A DNA stretch of 64,000 nt from Mucilaginibacter kameinonensis (GTDB lineage: Bacteria > Bacteroidota > Bacteroidia > Sphingobacteriales > Sphingobacteriaceae). The translations under genes and the position numbers were made by a program. This document shows positions 26,492-34,910 of the stretch, one piece after another. The notes under the pieces are model-generated. The model saw only the letters and a list, made by a program, of their open reading frames with translations, was not told the DNA's origin and searched no databases. The stretch's first letter is position 1; each line of letters starts with the position of its first letter. The DNA is taken from positions 1,302,001-1,366,000 of the forward strand of contig NZ_RCWZ01000001.1 of NCBI RefSeq assembly GCF_003675385.1, given 5' to 3'.

Positions 26492-27294
26492 AAACATACA
26501 TTCGATATACATATCTTGCAATAGTAGCCGCCAGCCTCATGATGGCATCGGCCTGCAAAAAAAATTCATCTGACGTGAACGCGGTGAACAAACCGGTTGT
26601 TGAAGCCTACCTGGTTGCCGGTCAGCCCTTATCATTAAAAGTGTATCAGCAAAAAGACCTTACCGACACGGCTACTTACGGATCGGCCATTACCGGCTTA
26701 ACCATAAACGTAAGCAATGGCGCGCAAACAGTTAAACTTACCGAGGGCGCCAATGGTACTTACACTTACAGCGATACTACTTTTATAGCCGCTAACAAAA
26801 CGTACACCATGCAGTTTACCTACAATAACATTAATGTAAGCGCATCGACAATTATGCCGGGCAAGCCCGCCGGTTTTAAACTAACCGACAGCGTATTCCA
26901 CGAACCTAACGCACTTGACCAGGCTTATAATGATAAAGTGCGGGCAACGGTTACCTGGACAAACCCCGATTCGTTACAACATATACTGCTTTTCAAGAAC
27001 ATCGATAGCAATCCCTTCGAAATCATAGCGGTACGGAGCAACAGAACCCCAAGCTTTGAGATCAACACCGAACGCGCTTCGATTTATAATATCACGCAAA
27101 CCACTTTCAAATACTACGGCCATTATAAAGTGATATTGCTTAGGGTAAATGACGAATACATTAATGTGCTAACCAGTAACACCCGTGGCAGCTCGCAAAA
27201 CCTGGTAAACACCCCAACAAATGTTGTCAACGGCCTGGGCATTTTTACAGCCATGCAGGCCGATACCTTAAATTTGAGGGTAACTACGGAATAA
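26482..27294 (+). CDS. DUF4249-like outer-membrane lipoprotein
   Basis: 270 aa. Lipoprotein signal ending ASAC (Cys at about residue 25). After it VVEAYLVAGQPLSLKVYQQKDLTD and TIMPGKPAGFKLTDS follow the pattern of DUF4249 proteins, which are usually encoded right after a TonB receptor with STN or carboxypeptidase-like domain. The ATG overlaps the receptor's last ten bases, so the two are translationally coupled and probably form one outer-membrane uptake complex. Ligand unknown. Confidence 0.8.
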   Translation: MEIKTYIRYTYLAIVAASLMMASACKKNSSDVNAVNKPVVEAYLVAGQPLSLKVYQQKDLTDTATYGSAITGLTINVSNGAQTVKLTEGANGTYTYSDTTFIAANKTYTMQFTYNNINVSASTIMPGKPAGFKLTDSVFHEPNALDQAYNDKVRATVTWTNPDSLQHILLFKNIDSNPFEIIAVRSNRTPSFEINTERASIYNITQTTFKYYGHYKVILLRVNDEYINVLTSNTRGSSQNLVNTPTNVVNGLGIFTAMQADTLNLRVTTE

Positions 27295-27310
27295 CTCTAT
27301 GTTATCCCCC

Positions 27311-27392
27311 CGTCATTGCGAGGAACGAAGCAATCCCCGAGCAGCAGGTCCGCCCTGTAGAGTTCGCGATTGCTTCGTGCCTCGCAATGACG
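27311..27392. repeat. GTCATTGCGAGG palindromic repeat, copy 2
   Basis: GTCATTGCGAGGAACGAAGC at the left and GCTTCGTGCCTCGCAATGAC at the right form the long stem; the centre is GGTCCGCCCTGTAG. It starts 17 bases after the DUF4249-like stop codon and may serve as its terminator. Confidence 0.75.
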
Positions 27393-27448
27393 TTTTTTGG
27401 TATTTCCTTCTTATATCCTCAATGACATCGTTAATTCTCCCTCCATTT

Positions 27449-27459
27449 CCCCCCCCCCC
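27449..27459 (+). repeat. homopolymeric C tract (11 C)
   Basis: Eleven C in a row about 165 bases upstream of the TonB receptor gene at 27626. Tracts of this length are prone to slippage and could change promoter geometry, but no promoter element is clearly joined to it. Confidence 0.5.
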
Positions 27460-27539
27460 TTTGTCAGCCTATTGTAAACACCAGTTTAAACGCATATTGT
27501 AAAATCTACGGTTTATATCATGTTAGTGTAACTTATACA

Positions 27540-27560
27540 TTACAAATGCACTATTTGTAA
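27540..27560. promoter_or_regulatory. inverted repeat upstream of TonB receptor gene
   Basis: TTACAAAT-GCACT-ATTTGTAA, 65 bases before the ATG at 27626. Its size and symmetry fit an operator. A near-consensus -7 box TATTTTCG follows at about 27593. The regulator is unknown. Confidence 0.35.
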
Positions 27561-27625
27561 AAAAATAAAAATTCAGCGTGTAACATTTAAGGTATTTTCG
27601 CCTCCAATTACCAAAATAACACTAA

Positions 27626-30172
27626 ATGAAACGTTTTTACATACTTATTGCATTATTCTGCTTTGCGTTATCGGCCCAGGCTCAGTTTGGAGTTGGAGGT
27701 GGAGGCCCTTCGGTAACGGGCAGGATATCTGGTACGGTGATTGACTCACTTACCAAAAAACCATTGGATTATGCCACGGTGGGCTTATACCGTGTGGGCG
27801 GGAAATCGCCGATAACCGGTGTTTTAACTGATGAAAAAGGAAACTTTAAACTGGATAATGTAAAGGCAGGCACCTACAAACTGGCAGTTTCATTTATTGG
27901 TTATCCAACTAAATTTATCGAGCCGGTTACTACTACCGCCTCAAAACCAGATAATAAACTGGGCCAGATCTTTATTTCGCCGGGAGCTCACGCGCTGAAA
28001 GAAGTTGCGGTAGTTGGTCAGGCAGCCCTGATTGAAAATAAAATTGACAAAATAGTTTACAACGCCGAAAAAGACCTTACAGCAGCGGGCGGTAACGCTA
28101 CCGACGTGTTACAGAAAGTGCCGTTGGTAAACGTTGACATTAACGGTAACGTATCTATCCGCGGCGACCAGAACATTAAAGTATTAATAAACGGTAAGCC
28201 TTCCGGCGCTACATCGGCAAGCTTATCTGATGTGTTGAAAACTATTCCTGCCGATCAGATCAAAAGCATCGAGGTTGTAACTTCTCCGTCTGCAAAATAC
28301 GATGCTGAAGGTTCGGGCGGTATCATCAATATCATCACCAAACAAAAAAATGTATCCGGCTTTAGCGGTTCGGTAAGCGGTGGTGTAGGTACCCGTCAAA
28401 ATAACGGCAACGTTAATGTTAACTACAACAAAAACCGTTTCAGCTTAGGTATCAACGCCGGTGGTAACTTAACGTGGCCGCAAACCTCGTTGACCACTTT
28501 CGACCAGGTGATCAGCACACCTGCAAGCGGCAGCGATCCGGCTGTTGAGCTGCATAACCACAACAATACATCAAGCAAAATTAAAAGGCATGGCGCTATA
28601 GGTTCGGTTACTGCGGGTTATGAGTTTAACGCTTTTAACAGCATCAACAGTACCTTCAGGTTAAACGATGGTGGTTTTAACACCAATGGCGGTGGTGATT
28701 ACAATCGTACACTGAATGGCAGCTCGTTAGATTATATCGGCAGAACTACCTCACACAACCATTTTGGCGGCTTTGACTGGAATATCGATTATACCCACAA
28801 ATTCAAGAAAGAAGGCCACGAGTTGGTAGTTTCAGGTCAGTGGAGCCATAGTGATATCACAACAGATTATACCAGCTTATTTACAGCGGTAAACCCAAGC
28901 CAGGTTGGTGATAACAATGGTAAAAACAATGAGTACACCGGTCAGGCAGATTATACTTTGCCGGTAAATAAAGTGTTAAAAATTGAAGCCGGTGCTAAAA
29001 CTATCCAACGCCGTATCAATAGTAACTACGATATATTTAATACCGATGCCGATGGCAATAACCCGGTTAGGGACGCATTAAACTCAAACCTGTACGATTA
29101 TAATCAGAATGTATACGCGGGCTATTCTGTATTAACATTTACTTTGCCTAAAAGCTATTCTATTTTAGTTGGTGGCCGTATTGAAAACACCAGGATCAAA
29201 GGCGACCCGCAAAATCCTTTCCAGGAAGAAGGCAGCTCTGGTTTCCAAACGCTGCAGCCATTTACTGCAAGCTATACAACTTATATCCCAAGCTTAACAT
29301 TGCAAAAACAGTTTGGTTCAAACACCATTAAGTTATCATACAGCAAACGTATCCAGCGTCCAAGCTTACAGTTTTTGAACCCCTTCATTAACCGGAGCAA
29401 CGTACAAAACCAAACTGTAGGTAACCCTAACCTGCAACCTGAGATTTCACAAACTGTTGAATTGAACTACAATACATTCATCAAATCATCGGTACTTAAC
29501 TTCTCGGTTTATTACAAACATACCAGCGGTCTTATTGAAGGTATAGCACAACCAATTACCGATACCATTAACGGTAAACCGGTTATTGCAACACGTACCA
29601 CGTATTCAAACATTGGTATCAATAATTCAATTGGCGCAAGCTTCTTTGGTTCAATAAACCCTGTTAAACCGTTAACTATCCGTGCAAGCATTAACGCGTT
29701 TACTTATAGCCCAAGTCCGCAAGGCGTGTTTATTTCAAATTCATCGGCAACAGGTACCTATTTGCAATACTCTGCTTTCGGCAGTGCATCATACCAGTTC
29801 CCGCATAACTTCCTTGCCGAGTTGTTTGGTTTCACCAATTCATCACGCAGGACCATTCAGGGTACTAACCCATCGTTCGGGATCTATGCGTTCGGTGTAA
29901 AAAAACAGTTTTTGGATAAAAAACTGGCTATCGGCTTCAACACCGTACAGCCATTTGCAAGGGATAAACACTTTGATCAAAACATCAACAGCCCTGGCTT
30001 TACACAAACCAGCTCAACAGCATTCCCATTCCGTTCATTCGGTATCACGTTTAGCTACAGCTTTGGTAAGTTAAGTTTCAGCAATCCTAATCAGCAGAAA
30101 AAAGGCGTTAACAACGACGACCAAAAACAAGGCGATCAGGCCGGTGGTCAAGGTGGCCCAGGCGGCAGGTAA
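27626..30172 (+). CDS. TonB-dependent receptor-like outer-membrane beta-barrel protein
   Basis: 848 aa with a signal peptide (MKRFYILIALFCFALSAQAQ). Carboxypeptidase D-like domain at about 33-115 (GRISGTVIDSLTKKPLDYATVGLY), plug-like region at about 125-235 (AALIENKIDKIVYNAEKD, VLQKVPLVNVDINGNVSIRGD) and then a barrel of the OMP_b-brl_3 type (SKRIQRPSLQFLNPF). The tail after the last strand is Gln/Gly-rich (GGQGGPGGR). This subfamily often lacks a TonB box and its substrates are mostly unknown. A single gene with terminator at 30220. Confidence 0.88.
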   Translation: MKRFYILIALFCFALSAQAQFGVGGGGPSVTGRISGTVIDSLTKKPLDYATVGLYRVGGKSPITGVLTDEKGNFKLDNVKAGTYKLAVSFIGYPTKFIEPVTTTASKPDNKLGQIFISPGAHALKEVAVVGQAALIENKIDKIVYNAEKDLTAAGGNATDVLQKVPLVNVDINGNVSIRGDQNIKVLINGKPSGATSASLSDVLKTIPADQIKSIEVVTSPSAKYDAEGSGGIINIITKQKNVSGFSGSVSGGVGTRQNNGNVNVNYNKNRFSLGINAGGNLTWPQTSLTTFDQVISTPASGSDPAVELHNHNNTSSKIKRHGAIGSVTAGYEFNAFNSINSTFRLNDGGFNTNGGGDYNRTLNGSSLDYIGRTTSHNHFGGFDWNIDYTHKFKKEGHELVVSGQWSHSDITTDYTSLFTAVNPSQVGDNNGKNNEYTGQADYTLPVNKVLKIEAGAKTIQRRINSNYDIFNTDADGNNPVRDALNSNLYDYNQNVYAGYSVLTFTLPKSYSILVGGRIENTRIKGDPQNPFQEEGSSGFQTLQPFTASYTTYIPSLTLQKQFGSNTIKLSYSKRIQRPSLQFLNPFINRSNVQNQTVGNPNLQPEISQTVELNYNTFIKSSVLNFSVYYKHTSGLIEGIAQPITDTINGKPVIATRTTYSNIGINNSIGASFFGSINPVKPLTIRASINAFTYSPSPQGVFISNSSATGTYLQYSAFGSASYQFPHNFLAELFGFTNSSRRTIQGTNPSFGIYAFGVKKQFLDKKLAIGFNTVQPFARDKHFDQNINSPGFTQTSSTAFPFRSFGITFSYSFGKLSFSNPNQQKKGVNNDDQKQGDQAGGQGGPGGR

Positions 30173-30219
30173 GCTTCAAGAGTCAAGACTTTTAGAGTCA
30201 GGAGACAAGAAAATAGAAA

Positions 30220-30251
30220 AGCCGGAAGCGTGAATGCTTCCGGCTTTTTTT
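30220..30251 (+). terminator. Rho-independent terminator
   Basis: AGCCGGAAGC-GTGAAT-GCTTCCGGCT, perfect ten-bp stem with T run. Confidence 0.9.
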
Positions 30252-30265
30252 CTGAATGGGAGCTT

Positions 30266-30355
30266 TGTCTGAACTCGAATTTGTTGAATTCACTGAATTG
30301 ACAGAATTTTAAAATTCGATAAATCCCTAAAATTCGCTTGATTCGAGTTCAGACA
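30266..30355. repeat. TGTCTGAACTCGAAT inverted repeat (copy 2)
   Basis: The ends TGTCTGAACTCGAAT and ATTCGAGTTCAGACA are perfect complements (15 bp). The AT-rich inner part (TTGTTGAATT, AAAATTCG) pairs imperfectly. Same family as 14111 and 53064. Confidence 0.75.
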
Positions 30356-30370
30356 AAATTCCGCTTCTGA

Positions 30371-32179
30371 CTACTCCGCATCCACCTCAATCCCTATTTG
30401 CTTAAGCAATAACGAGGCGTTAAAAGTTTTGCATTCGCCGTGTTTGATCTTGTAATCAAACAGCATTTCGCCGTTCACTACCTGGATATCGAAATAAAAG
30501 TTACGAACATAGTCGGGGTATTTAGTTTCGAGGTGGGCTATCTGCAAGTCGTGAGTGGCAACCATACCTACCGCGTTTTTACGGATCAATTGCTCTATAA
30601 CTGCTTTCGAACCAAGGTACTTATCAACCGAGTTGGTGCCCCGCAGCATTTCATCAATCAGGAAAAATACTTTAGGCTCGCTTTCAACAGCACCTAACAG
30701 CATCTGCAGGCGGTCGAGTTCGGCTTTAAAGGTTGAGGTACTTTCATTAAGCGAATCTTTGATCCGCATGTAACTGATCATGGTGATCACCGATACCTGC
30801 ATACTTTTAGCGCATACCGGCGCTCCGCTTAAGGCCAGCACGGTATTGATACCTACCGTACGTAAGAAAGTGCTTTTACCGGCCATGTTTGATCCAGTGA
30901 TGATATCCACCTTAAAAGTATTATCCAGCTCGTAGTCATTTTCAATACGCTTAGCAGCATCAATAAGCGGGTGGGCTATGGCCTGGGCCGTGAGGGTATA
31001 ACCAGTCCGGTCGTCAATTACAGGAAAACTCCACTCCGGGTAGTTAACAGCCAAGCCGGCAAGGCTCAGCAGCGATTCAAATTCGGCAATAACATCAAAA
31101 GCGGCTTCAAGACTGTCCTGGTTTTGACGTTTCCAGTTTTCAATAGCAATGATCTGACGGATATCCCACAAAAAAAACAGGTTGAGAACAAAGCCAACTA
31201 TAAGATTGAGGTGATAATTAAGCTTATTGATTAGTTGGCCCAGTTCTTTTATTCTGGCCGATGTTTTATCAGTTTTTAGTTGTTTGGCCAAAGTGTCGCT
31301 ATAACCTGCCTGCCATTGCTGATCTTCAATACACTTAAATACATCGGCATAGTTGGATAATGTGTCGCCTATTTTACCGGCAATCAAATCGGCCTTGCGA
31401 ATATAGGCTGCTTTTGAAAATACCACGCCCATATTAAACAGACCAACTACCGTTGCCACAAGCTTCGCCGGCGAATAGAAATAAGCTACTATCAGCAAAC
31501 CAGTAAAAAGGTAAGGCGCTATTTTGGTATAAGCGGCAAGCCACTTTTCCCCGGGCATGTCCAGGGGAATATGCAAATATTTAAACAGGTTTTTAAGCTG
31601 ATTAATATCCTGCTTTATGGCGAAAACAAGACGTGTTTGCAGGTCGAGTTTCCAGCTATTTTTAGCAGCTATTTCTTTAACAGCTTCCTGCCGTTGCAGT
31701 ACGGTTTGCTTGTTTGCCGGGGCATTAAGCCAGCCTGCCAATTTATTATTCCCCGGTGTAGTTGCTGTGCGATTGATTAGCTGAAATAACGACGCGTTAC
31801 CATAGATGTCCAGATCGGAAGTGTAAAAATGTTTATCGTTGGCGTAACGGGCACCATCGTTGTAAATATTGCTGTGTGACTGGATACTGCCAATCTCATT
31901 TTCATTTACCTGCTGCAGGTTATCATAATACTGTTTTTGCTTTTCAAAAGCGCTTTGGCGCGATACCAGCCAGGCAAAAGCAAAAACCAGTAACACAAAG
32001 GCTACGGCTATGATGCTGAAATTGTCATAGTGGATAGCGACGGCAATTGTTAAAGCCACCATAGCGAATATACCCAACCGCATCAGTGAGTAGCTATTGG
32101 CAAGACTTTTATAGTTAGCGGCTTCGGCCGCGGCGAGGTTTGCCCTTTGGGTATAATCTGTGATAATTGTTTGTTCCAT
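30371..32179 (-). CDS. membrane-associated MutS-family ATPase
   Basis: 602 aa. The C-terminal part is a MutS-type ATPase: Walker A GSNMAGKST (429-437), Walker B VFFLIDEM (504-511), followed by RGTNSVDK and the ATHD switch. The mismatch-recognition and connector domains of MutS1 are absent. Instead there are hydrophobic helices at about 33-50, 54-73, 222-236, 238-255 and 325-340, so the ATPase is probably tethered to the inner membrane. Related MutS-like proteins occur through Bacteroidota, with unproven function. It is divergent from rlmH across 63 bases with a palindrome. Confidence 0.85.
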   Translation of the reverse strand: MEQTIITDYTQRANLAAAEAANYKSLANSYSLMRLGIFAMVALTIAVAIHYDNFSIIAVAFVLLVFAFAWLVSRQSAFEKQKQYYDNLQQVNENEIGSIQSHSNIYNDGARYANDKHFYTSDLDIYGNASLFQLINRTATTPGNNKLAGWLNAPANKQTVLQRQEAVKEIAAKNSWKLDLQTRLVFAIKQDINQLKNLFKYLHIPLDMPGEKWLAAYTKIAPYLFTGLLIVAYFYSPAKLVATVVGLFNMGVVFSKAAYIRKADLIAGKIGDTLSNYADVFKCIEDQQWQAGYSDTLAKQLKTDKTSARIKELGQLINKLNYHLNLIVGFVLNLFFLWDIRQIIAIENWKRQNQDSLEAAFDVIAEFESLLSLAGLAVNYPEWSFPVIDDRTGYTLTAQAIAHPLIDAAKRIENDYELDNTFKVDIITGSNMAGKSTFLRTVGINTVLALSGAPVCAKSMQVSVITMISYMRIKDSLNESTSTFKAELDRLQMLLGAVESEPKVFFLIDEMLRGTNSVDKYLGSKAVIEQLIRKNAVGMVATHDLQIAHLETKYPDYVRNFYFDIQVVNGEMLFDYKIKHGECKTFNASLLLKQIGIEVDAE

Positions 32180-32217
32180 TTGCAGATAAATTCAACCAAA
32201 ATAAACACATATATTTT

Positions 32218-32233
32218 AAATAAACGTTTATTT
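32218..32233. promoter_or_regulatory. perfect palindrome between divergent mutS-like gene and rlmH
   Basis: AAATAAACGTTTATTT, 16 bp, ten bases before the rlmH ATG and 39 before the MutS-like ATG. The position suits an operator that controls both, or a divergent promoter overlap; AT richness makes chance symmetry possible. Confidence 0.35.
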
Positions 32234-32242
32234 GTTGCAGAT

Positions 32243-32716
32243 ATGAAGATCACGTTCCTTACCGTTGGCAAAACTGAGGATGCCTACCTTAAAGAAGGCA
32301 TAGATAAATATGTAAAACGGCTAAAACATTATACCAAACTGGAGCTTGCCGAAATCCCCGAGCTTAAGAATACCAAAGCCCTCAGTCCCGAACAGCAAAA
32401 AGCCAAAGAAGCCGAGCTGATCCTCAAAAAAATCACTCCGCTTGATTTTGTGATCCTGATGGATGAAAAAGGTTCAGAGTTTACCTCAACCCAGTTTGCA
32501 GCTTATATCAACAAAAAGGAAGTTACCACATCGGCCAATTTGATATTCATTATAGGCGGCCCCTATGGGTTCGATAATTCCGTTTATCAGCGGGCTAACG
32601 ACAAGATCTCCCTTTCGCGCATGACGTTTTCGCACCAGATGGTACGCCTGTTTTTTGTGGAGCAATTGTACAGGGCATATACTATTATGAAGGGTGAGCC
32701 TTATCATCATGAGTGA
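32243..32716 (+). CDS. rlmH: 23S rRNA pseudouridine1915 N3-methyltransferase
   Basis: SPOUT-class methyltransferase that modifies pseudouridine 1915 in helix 69 of 23S rRNA. 157 aa, the family's usual length. It begins MKITFLTVGKT. The C-terminal knot carries FIIGGPYGF (SAM site) and SLSRMTFSHQMVRLFFVEQLYRAY, then GEPYHHE. An in-frame extension to 32147 is rejected because it crosses the divergent promoter region and family members begin at this Met. Confidence 0.95.
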   Translation: MKITFLTVGKTEDAYLKEGIDKYVKRLKHYTKLELAEIPELKNTKALSPEQQKAKEAELILKKITPLDFVILMDEKGSEFTSTQFAAYINKKEVTTSANLIFIIGGPYGFDNSVYQRANDKISLSRMTFSHQMVRLFFVEQLYRAYTIMKGEPYHHE

Positions 32717-32717
32717 T

Positions 32718-32814
32718 CAGAACCATGATTTTAGGGATTTAAGGATTACCCTGATAATTTATACTCATAACCAAATTCATGAAATCCTAAAATCAAGTTA
32801 ATCAAGGTTCAGAA
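32718..32814. repeat. intergenic inverted repeat (GAACC ATGATTTTAGG type)
   Basis: CAGAACCATGATTTTAGGG at the left and CCTAAAATCAAG...GGTTCAG at the right form an imperfect hairpin with an AT-rich loop, in the rlmH to CDF transporter gap. Confidence 0.5.
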
Positions 32815-32869
32815 CATGAACAACAAATGAATCTGCACATCTAAAATCTGCACATCTGCACATTTTATC

Positions 32870-32877
32870 TACCTTTG
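32870..32877 (+). promoter_or_regulatory. -7 promoter element of CDF transporter gene
   Basis: TACCTTTG, perfect TAnnTTTG, only four bases before the ATG at 32882. Transcription would start at or next to the A of ATG, so the mRNA would be leaderless. Confidence 0.55.
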
Positions 32878-32881
32878 CTAA

Positions 32882-33826
32882 ATGTCAGCAGGTCACGATC
32901 ATTCACACTCACATTCGCACGGGCATGGGCACCATCACCATGATCACGCCCCTAAGCTCGATCATTTAAATTCGGCTTTTATTTGGGGTATTGTGCTCAA
33001 CTCGGTGTTTGTGGTGGTTGAGGCTATTACAGGCTTTATTACCCATTCGCTATCCCTGTTAACCGATGCCGGCCATAACCTGAGCGATGTAGCTTCGCTT
33101 GCGCTGGCCCTGCTTGCTTTTAAACTTACCAAAGTAAGCGCTAACAGTAAATACACGTACGGTTATAAGCGCTCAACCATTATTGTATCCTTCTTCAACG
33201 CTGTGATATTATTTGTTGCCGTTGGCTTTATTATTTATGAAGCCATTATCCGTTTCATGAACCCCGAAGTGGTATCAGGCGGAACAATGGCCTGGGTTGC
33301 CTTCATTGGCATTGCCATTAATGCCTTTACAGCATGGTTGTTTGTAAAAGATAAAGATACCGATCTCAACATTAAAGGTGCTTATTTGCACATGGCTGTT
33401 GATGCCATTGTGTCTTTAGGAGTGGTGATATCGGGCCTTATCATATACTTTACCAAACTGTACTGGATTGATAGCGTAGTGAGCCTTATAATAGGTATTG
33501 TGATATTACGCGGAACCTGGAGCCTGCTTATCGCCAGTCTGCGTTTAGAGATGGACGGTGTGCCTGCCGAAATGGATCTGGATAAGATCAAAACTGAGCT
33601 TAAAAAAGCTAAAGGCGTAGTTGATGTACACCACATGCACGTTTGGGCACTCAGCACTACCGAAAACGCGCTTACAGCCCACCTCGTGATTAAACCCGAG
33701 TCGATGGCCGATTTTGATAATATCAAGCACGATCTTCGTCACCGGTTGGAACATCTGGATATCAGCCACAGCACCTTTGAGCCCGAATTTTCCGAAGAGG
33801 AGTGCAAGCAGCCGGAGTGCTTGTAA
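32882..33826 (+). CDS. cation diffusion facilitator (Zn/Co/Cd exporter)
   Basis: 314-aa inner-membrane metal/proton antiporter of the CDF family (CzcD/ZitB-like). The N-terminus is a histidine-rich metal-binding tail (12 His in the first 23 residues). The transport site is formed by the pairs H65/D69 (TDAGHNLSD) and H170/D174 (LHMAVDA) in helices 2 and 5. The C-terminal cytoplasmic domain ends with a Cys pair (EECKQPECL). The H/D/H/D site favours zinc. Single gene. Confidence 0.93.
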   Translation: MSAGHDHSHSHSHGHGHHHHDHAPKLDHLNSAFIWGIVLNSVFVVVEAITGFITHSLSLLTDAGHNLSDVASLALALLAFKLTKVSANSKYTYGYKRSTIIVSFFNAVILFVAVGFIIYEAIIRFMNPEVVSGGTMAWVAFIGIAINAFTAWLFVKDKDTDLNIKGAYLHMAVDAIVSLGVVISGLIIYFTKLYWIDSVVSLIIGIVILRGTWSLLIASLRLEMDGVPAEMDLDKIKTELKKAKGVVDVHHMHVWALSTTENALTAHLVIKPESMADFDNIKHDLRHRLEHLDISHSTFEPEFSEEECKQPECL

Positions 33827-33850
33827 TATTTTTCGCTTCGAATTAAAAGT

Positions 33851-33989
33851 AATGTCATTTCGATAGAGCGCAGCGGCGGATTGTGCGATGGAGCGAAAGA
33901 GAAATCTTATACGCTCTGCCAATTATCAAGCCGCATAAGATTTCTCCTCACTCCTACCGCGTTGCCCTACCGTTCGTTCTAAATGACAT
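33851..33989. repeat. ATGTCATTTCGATAGAGCG palindromic repeat
   Basis: Imperfect inverted repeat. Outer ends ATGTCATTTCGA and TCTAAATGACAT; inner GAGAAATCTTATACG and GCATAAGATTTCTC. It resembles a common Bacteroidota dispersed hairpin. No gene in it. Confidence 0.65.
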
Positions 33990-34050
33990 GGAAACTTTTT
34001 TCTTAAAATCCCTGATTTTCTTATTTTTATGGTAAAACTATCGCCTGAAG

Positions 34051-34332
34051 ATGAGCAAAGCCAAAACTTTAAAAGTACTTTCTTTTATCACCATTCTTGA
34101 AATAGCAGGAATGGTAGCCTGGCCGGTTATATTGGGATGGGGCCAGCTTATAGGCCCGGCCGGGAAACTGCTCTTTACAATTTTTCTTCTTCCGTTCTTC
34201 TACTATATCGCTTTCCTTATATATCTTCCACGTTATGCAAAAAGAGAAAAGGAAGATCAAAATATCGGTCTTATGATATTTTTAAATGTAATACCTATTA
34301 TTGGGCTGCTTTATGTTTTGGACGTGTTTTGA
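34051..34332 (+). CDS. small two-to-three-helix membrane protein
   Basis: 93 aa, unrecognised. Hydrophobic segments at about 8-27, 35-55 and 74-92, with a basic, charged loop (RYAKREKEDQN) between the second and third. No Cys or His cluster. It stands alone between the CDF exporter and a DUF1801-like gene. No clear promoter or ribosome site. Confidence 0.55.
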   Translation: MSKAKTLKVLSFITILEIAGMVAWPVILGWGQLIGPAGKLLFTIFLLPFFYYIAFLIYLPRYAKREKEDQNIGLMIFLNVIPIIGLLYVLDVF

Positions 34333-34389
34333 TTAAGATAAGTAATACCCCGGTTTAAAATGCAAACGATGAACTAAACGAAATTTAGC

Positions 34390-34821
34390 ATGAACGTTCA
34401 AGAACAAATCAAAGCGTATATCGCCGGTCAGCCCGAACCAAAACATACTGACATGCAAACTTTACACATGCGCATATTAGAGCTACTGCCAGGCTGCAAA
34501 TTATGGTTTTTAGACGGCAGGGACAGCGAAAATAAAGTTGTTAGTAACCCCAATATCGGGTACGGATCATACAACATAAAATATGCCGACGGTACAACCA
34601 AAGAGTTTTACCAAACTGGCATCAGCGCAAACACAACCGGTATCTCCGTTTATGTCCTCGGCATTAAGGACAAGACCTACTTAGCCCAAACCTATGGAAA
34701 AGAAATAGGCAACGCCAGCGTAACCGGATATTGTATTAAGTTTAAAGCGCTGAAAGATATTAACCTTAGTGTACTTGAAGCTGCGATACTTTACGGTGTT
34801 GGGGTAACGAGCGGAAGCTAA
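34390..34821 (+). CDS. DUF1801-like protein
   Basis: 143 aa, cytoplasmic. IKAYIAGQPEPKHTDMQTLHMRILELLPGCKLWFLDG, then NPNIGYGSYNIKYADG and FYQTGISANTTGISVYVLG, follow the DUF1801 alpha/beta layout. Biochemical role unknown. Only distantly like the gene at 6884. Single gene with weak surrounding signals. Confidence 0.7.
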   Translation: MNVQEQIKAYIAGQPEPKHTDMQTLHMRILELLPGCKLWFLDGRDSENKVVSNPNIGYGSYNIKYADGTTKEFYQTGISANTTGISVYVLGIKDKTYLAQTYGKEIGNASVTGYCIKFKALKDINLSVLEAAILYGVGVTSGS

Positions 34822-34910
34822 ATTTCAGAATATAAGACACTATCCAAAAACAACTTACAAACGTTTATTTAATAATTCTTGCTACCTTAAAGGCGATTAT
34901 TTAACCTCTT

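Noticed and set aside
27299..27502. Open frame after the DUF4249-like gene
   Set aside because: Covers repeat copy 2 and the C tract; no coding features.
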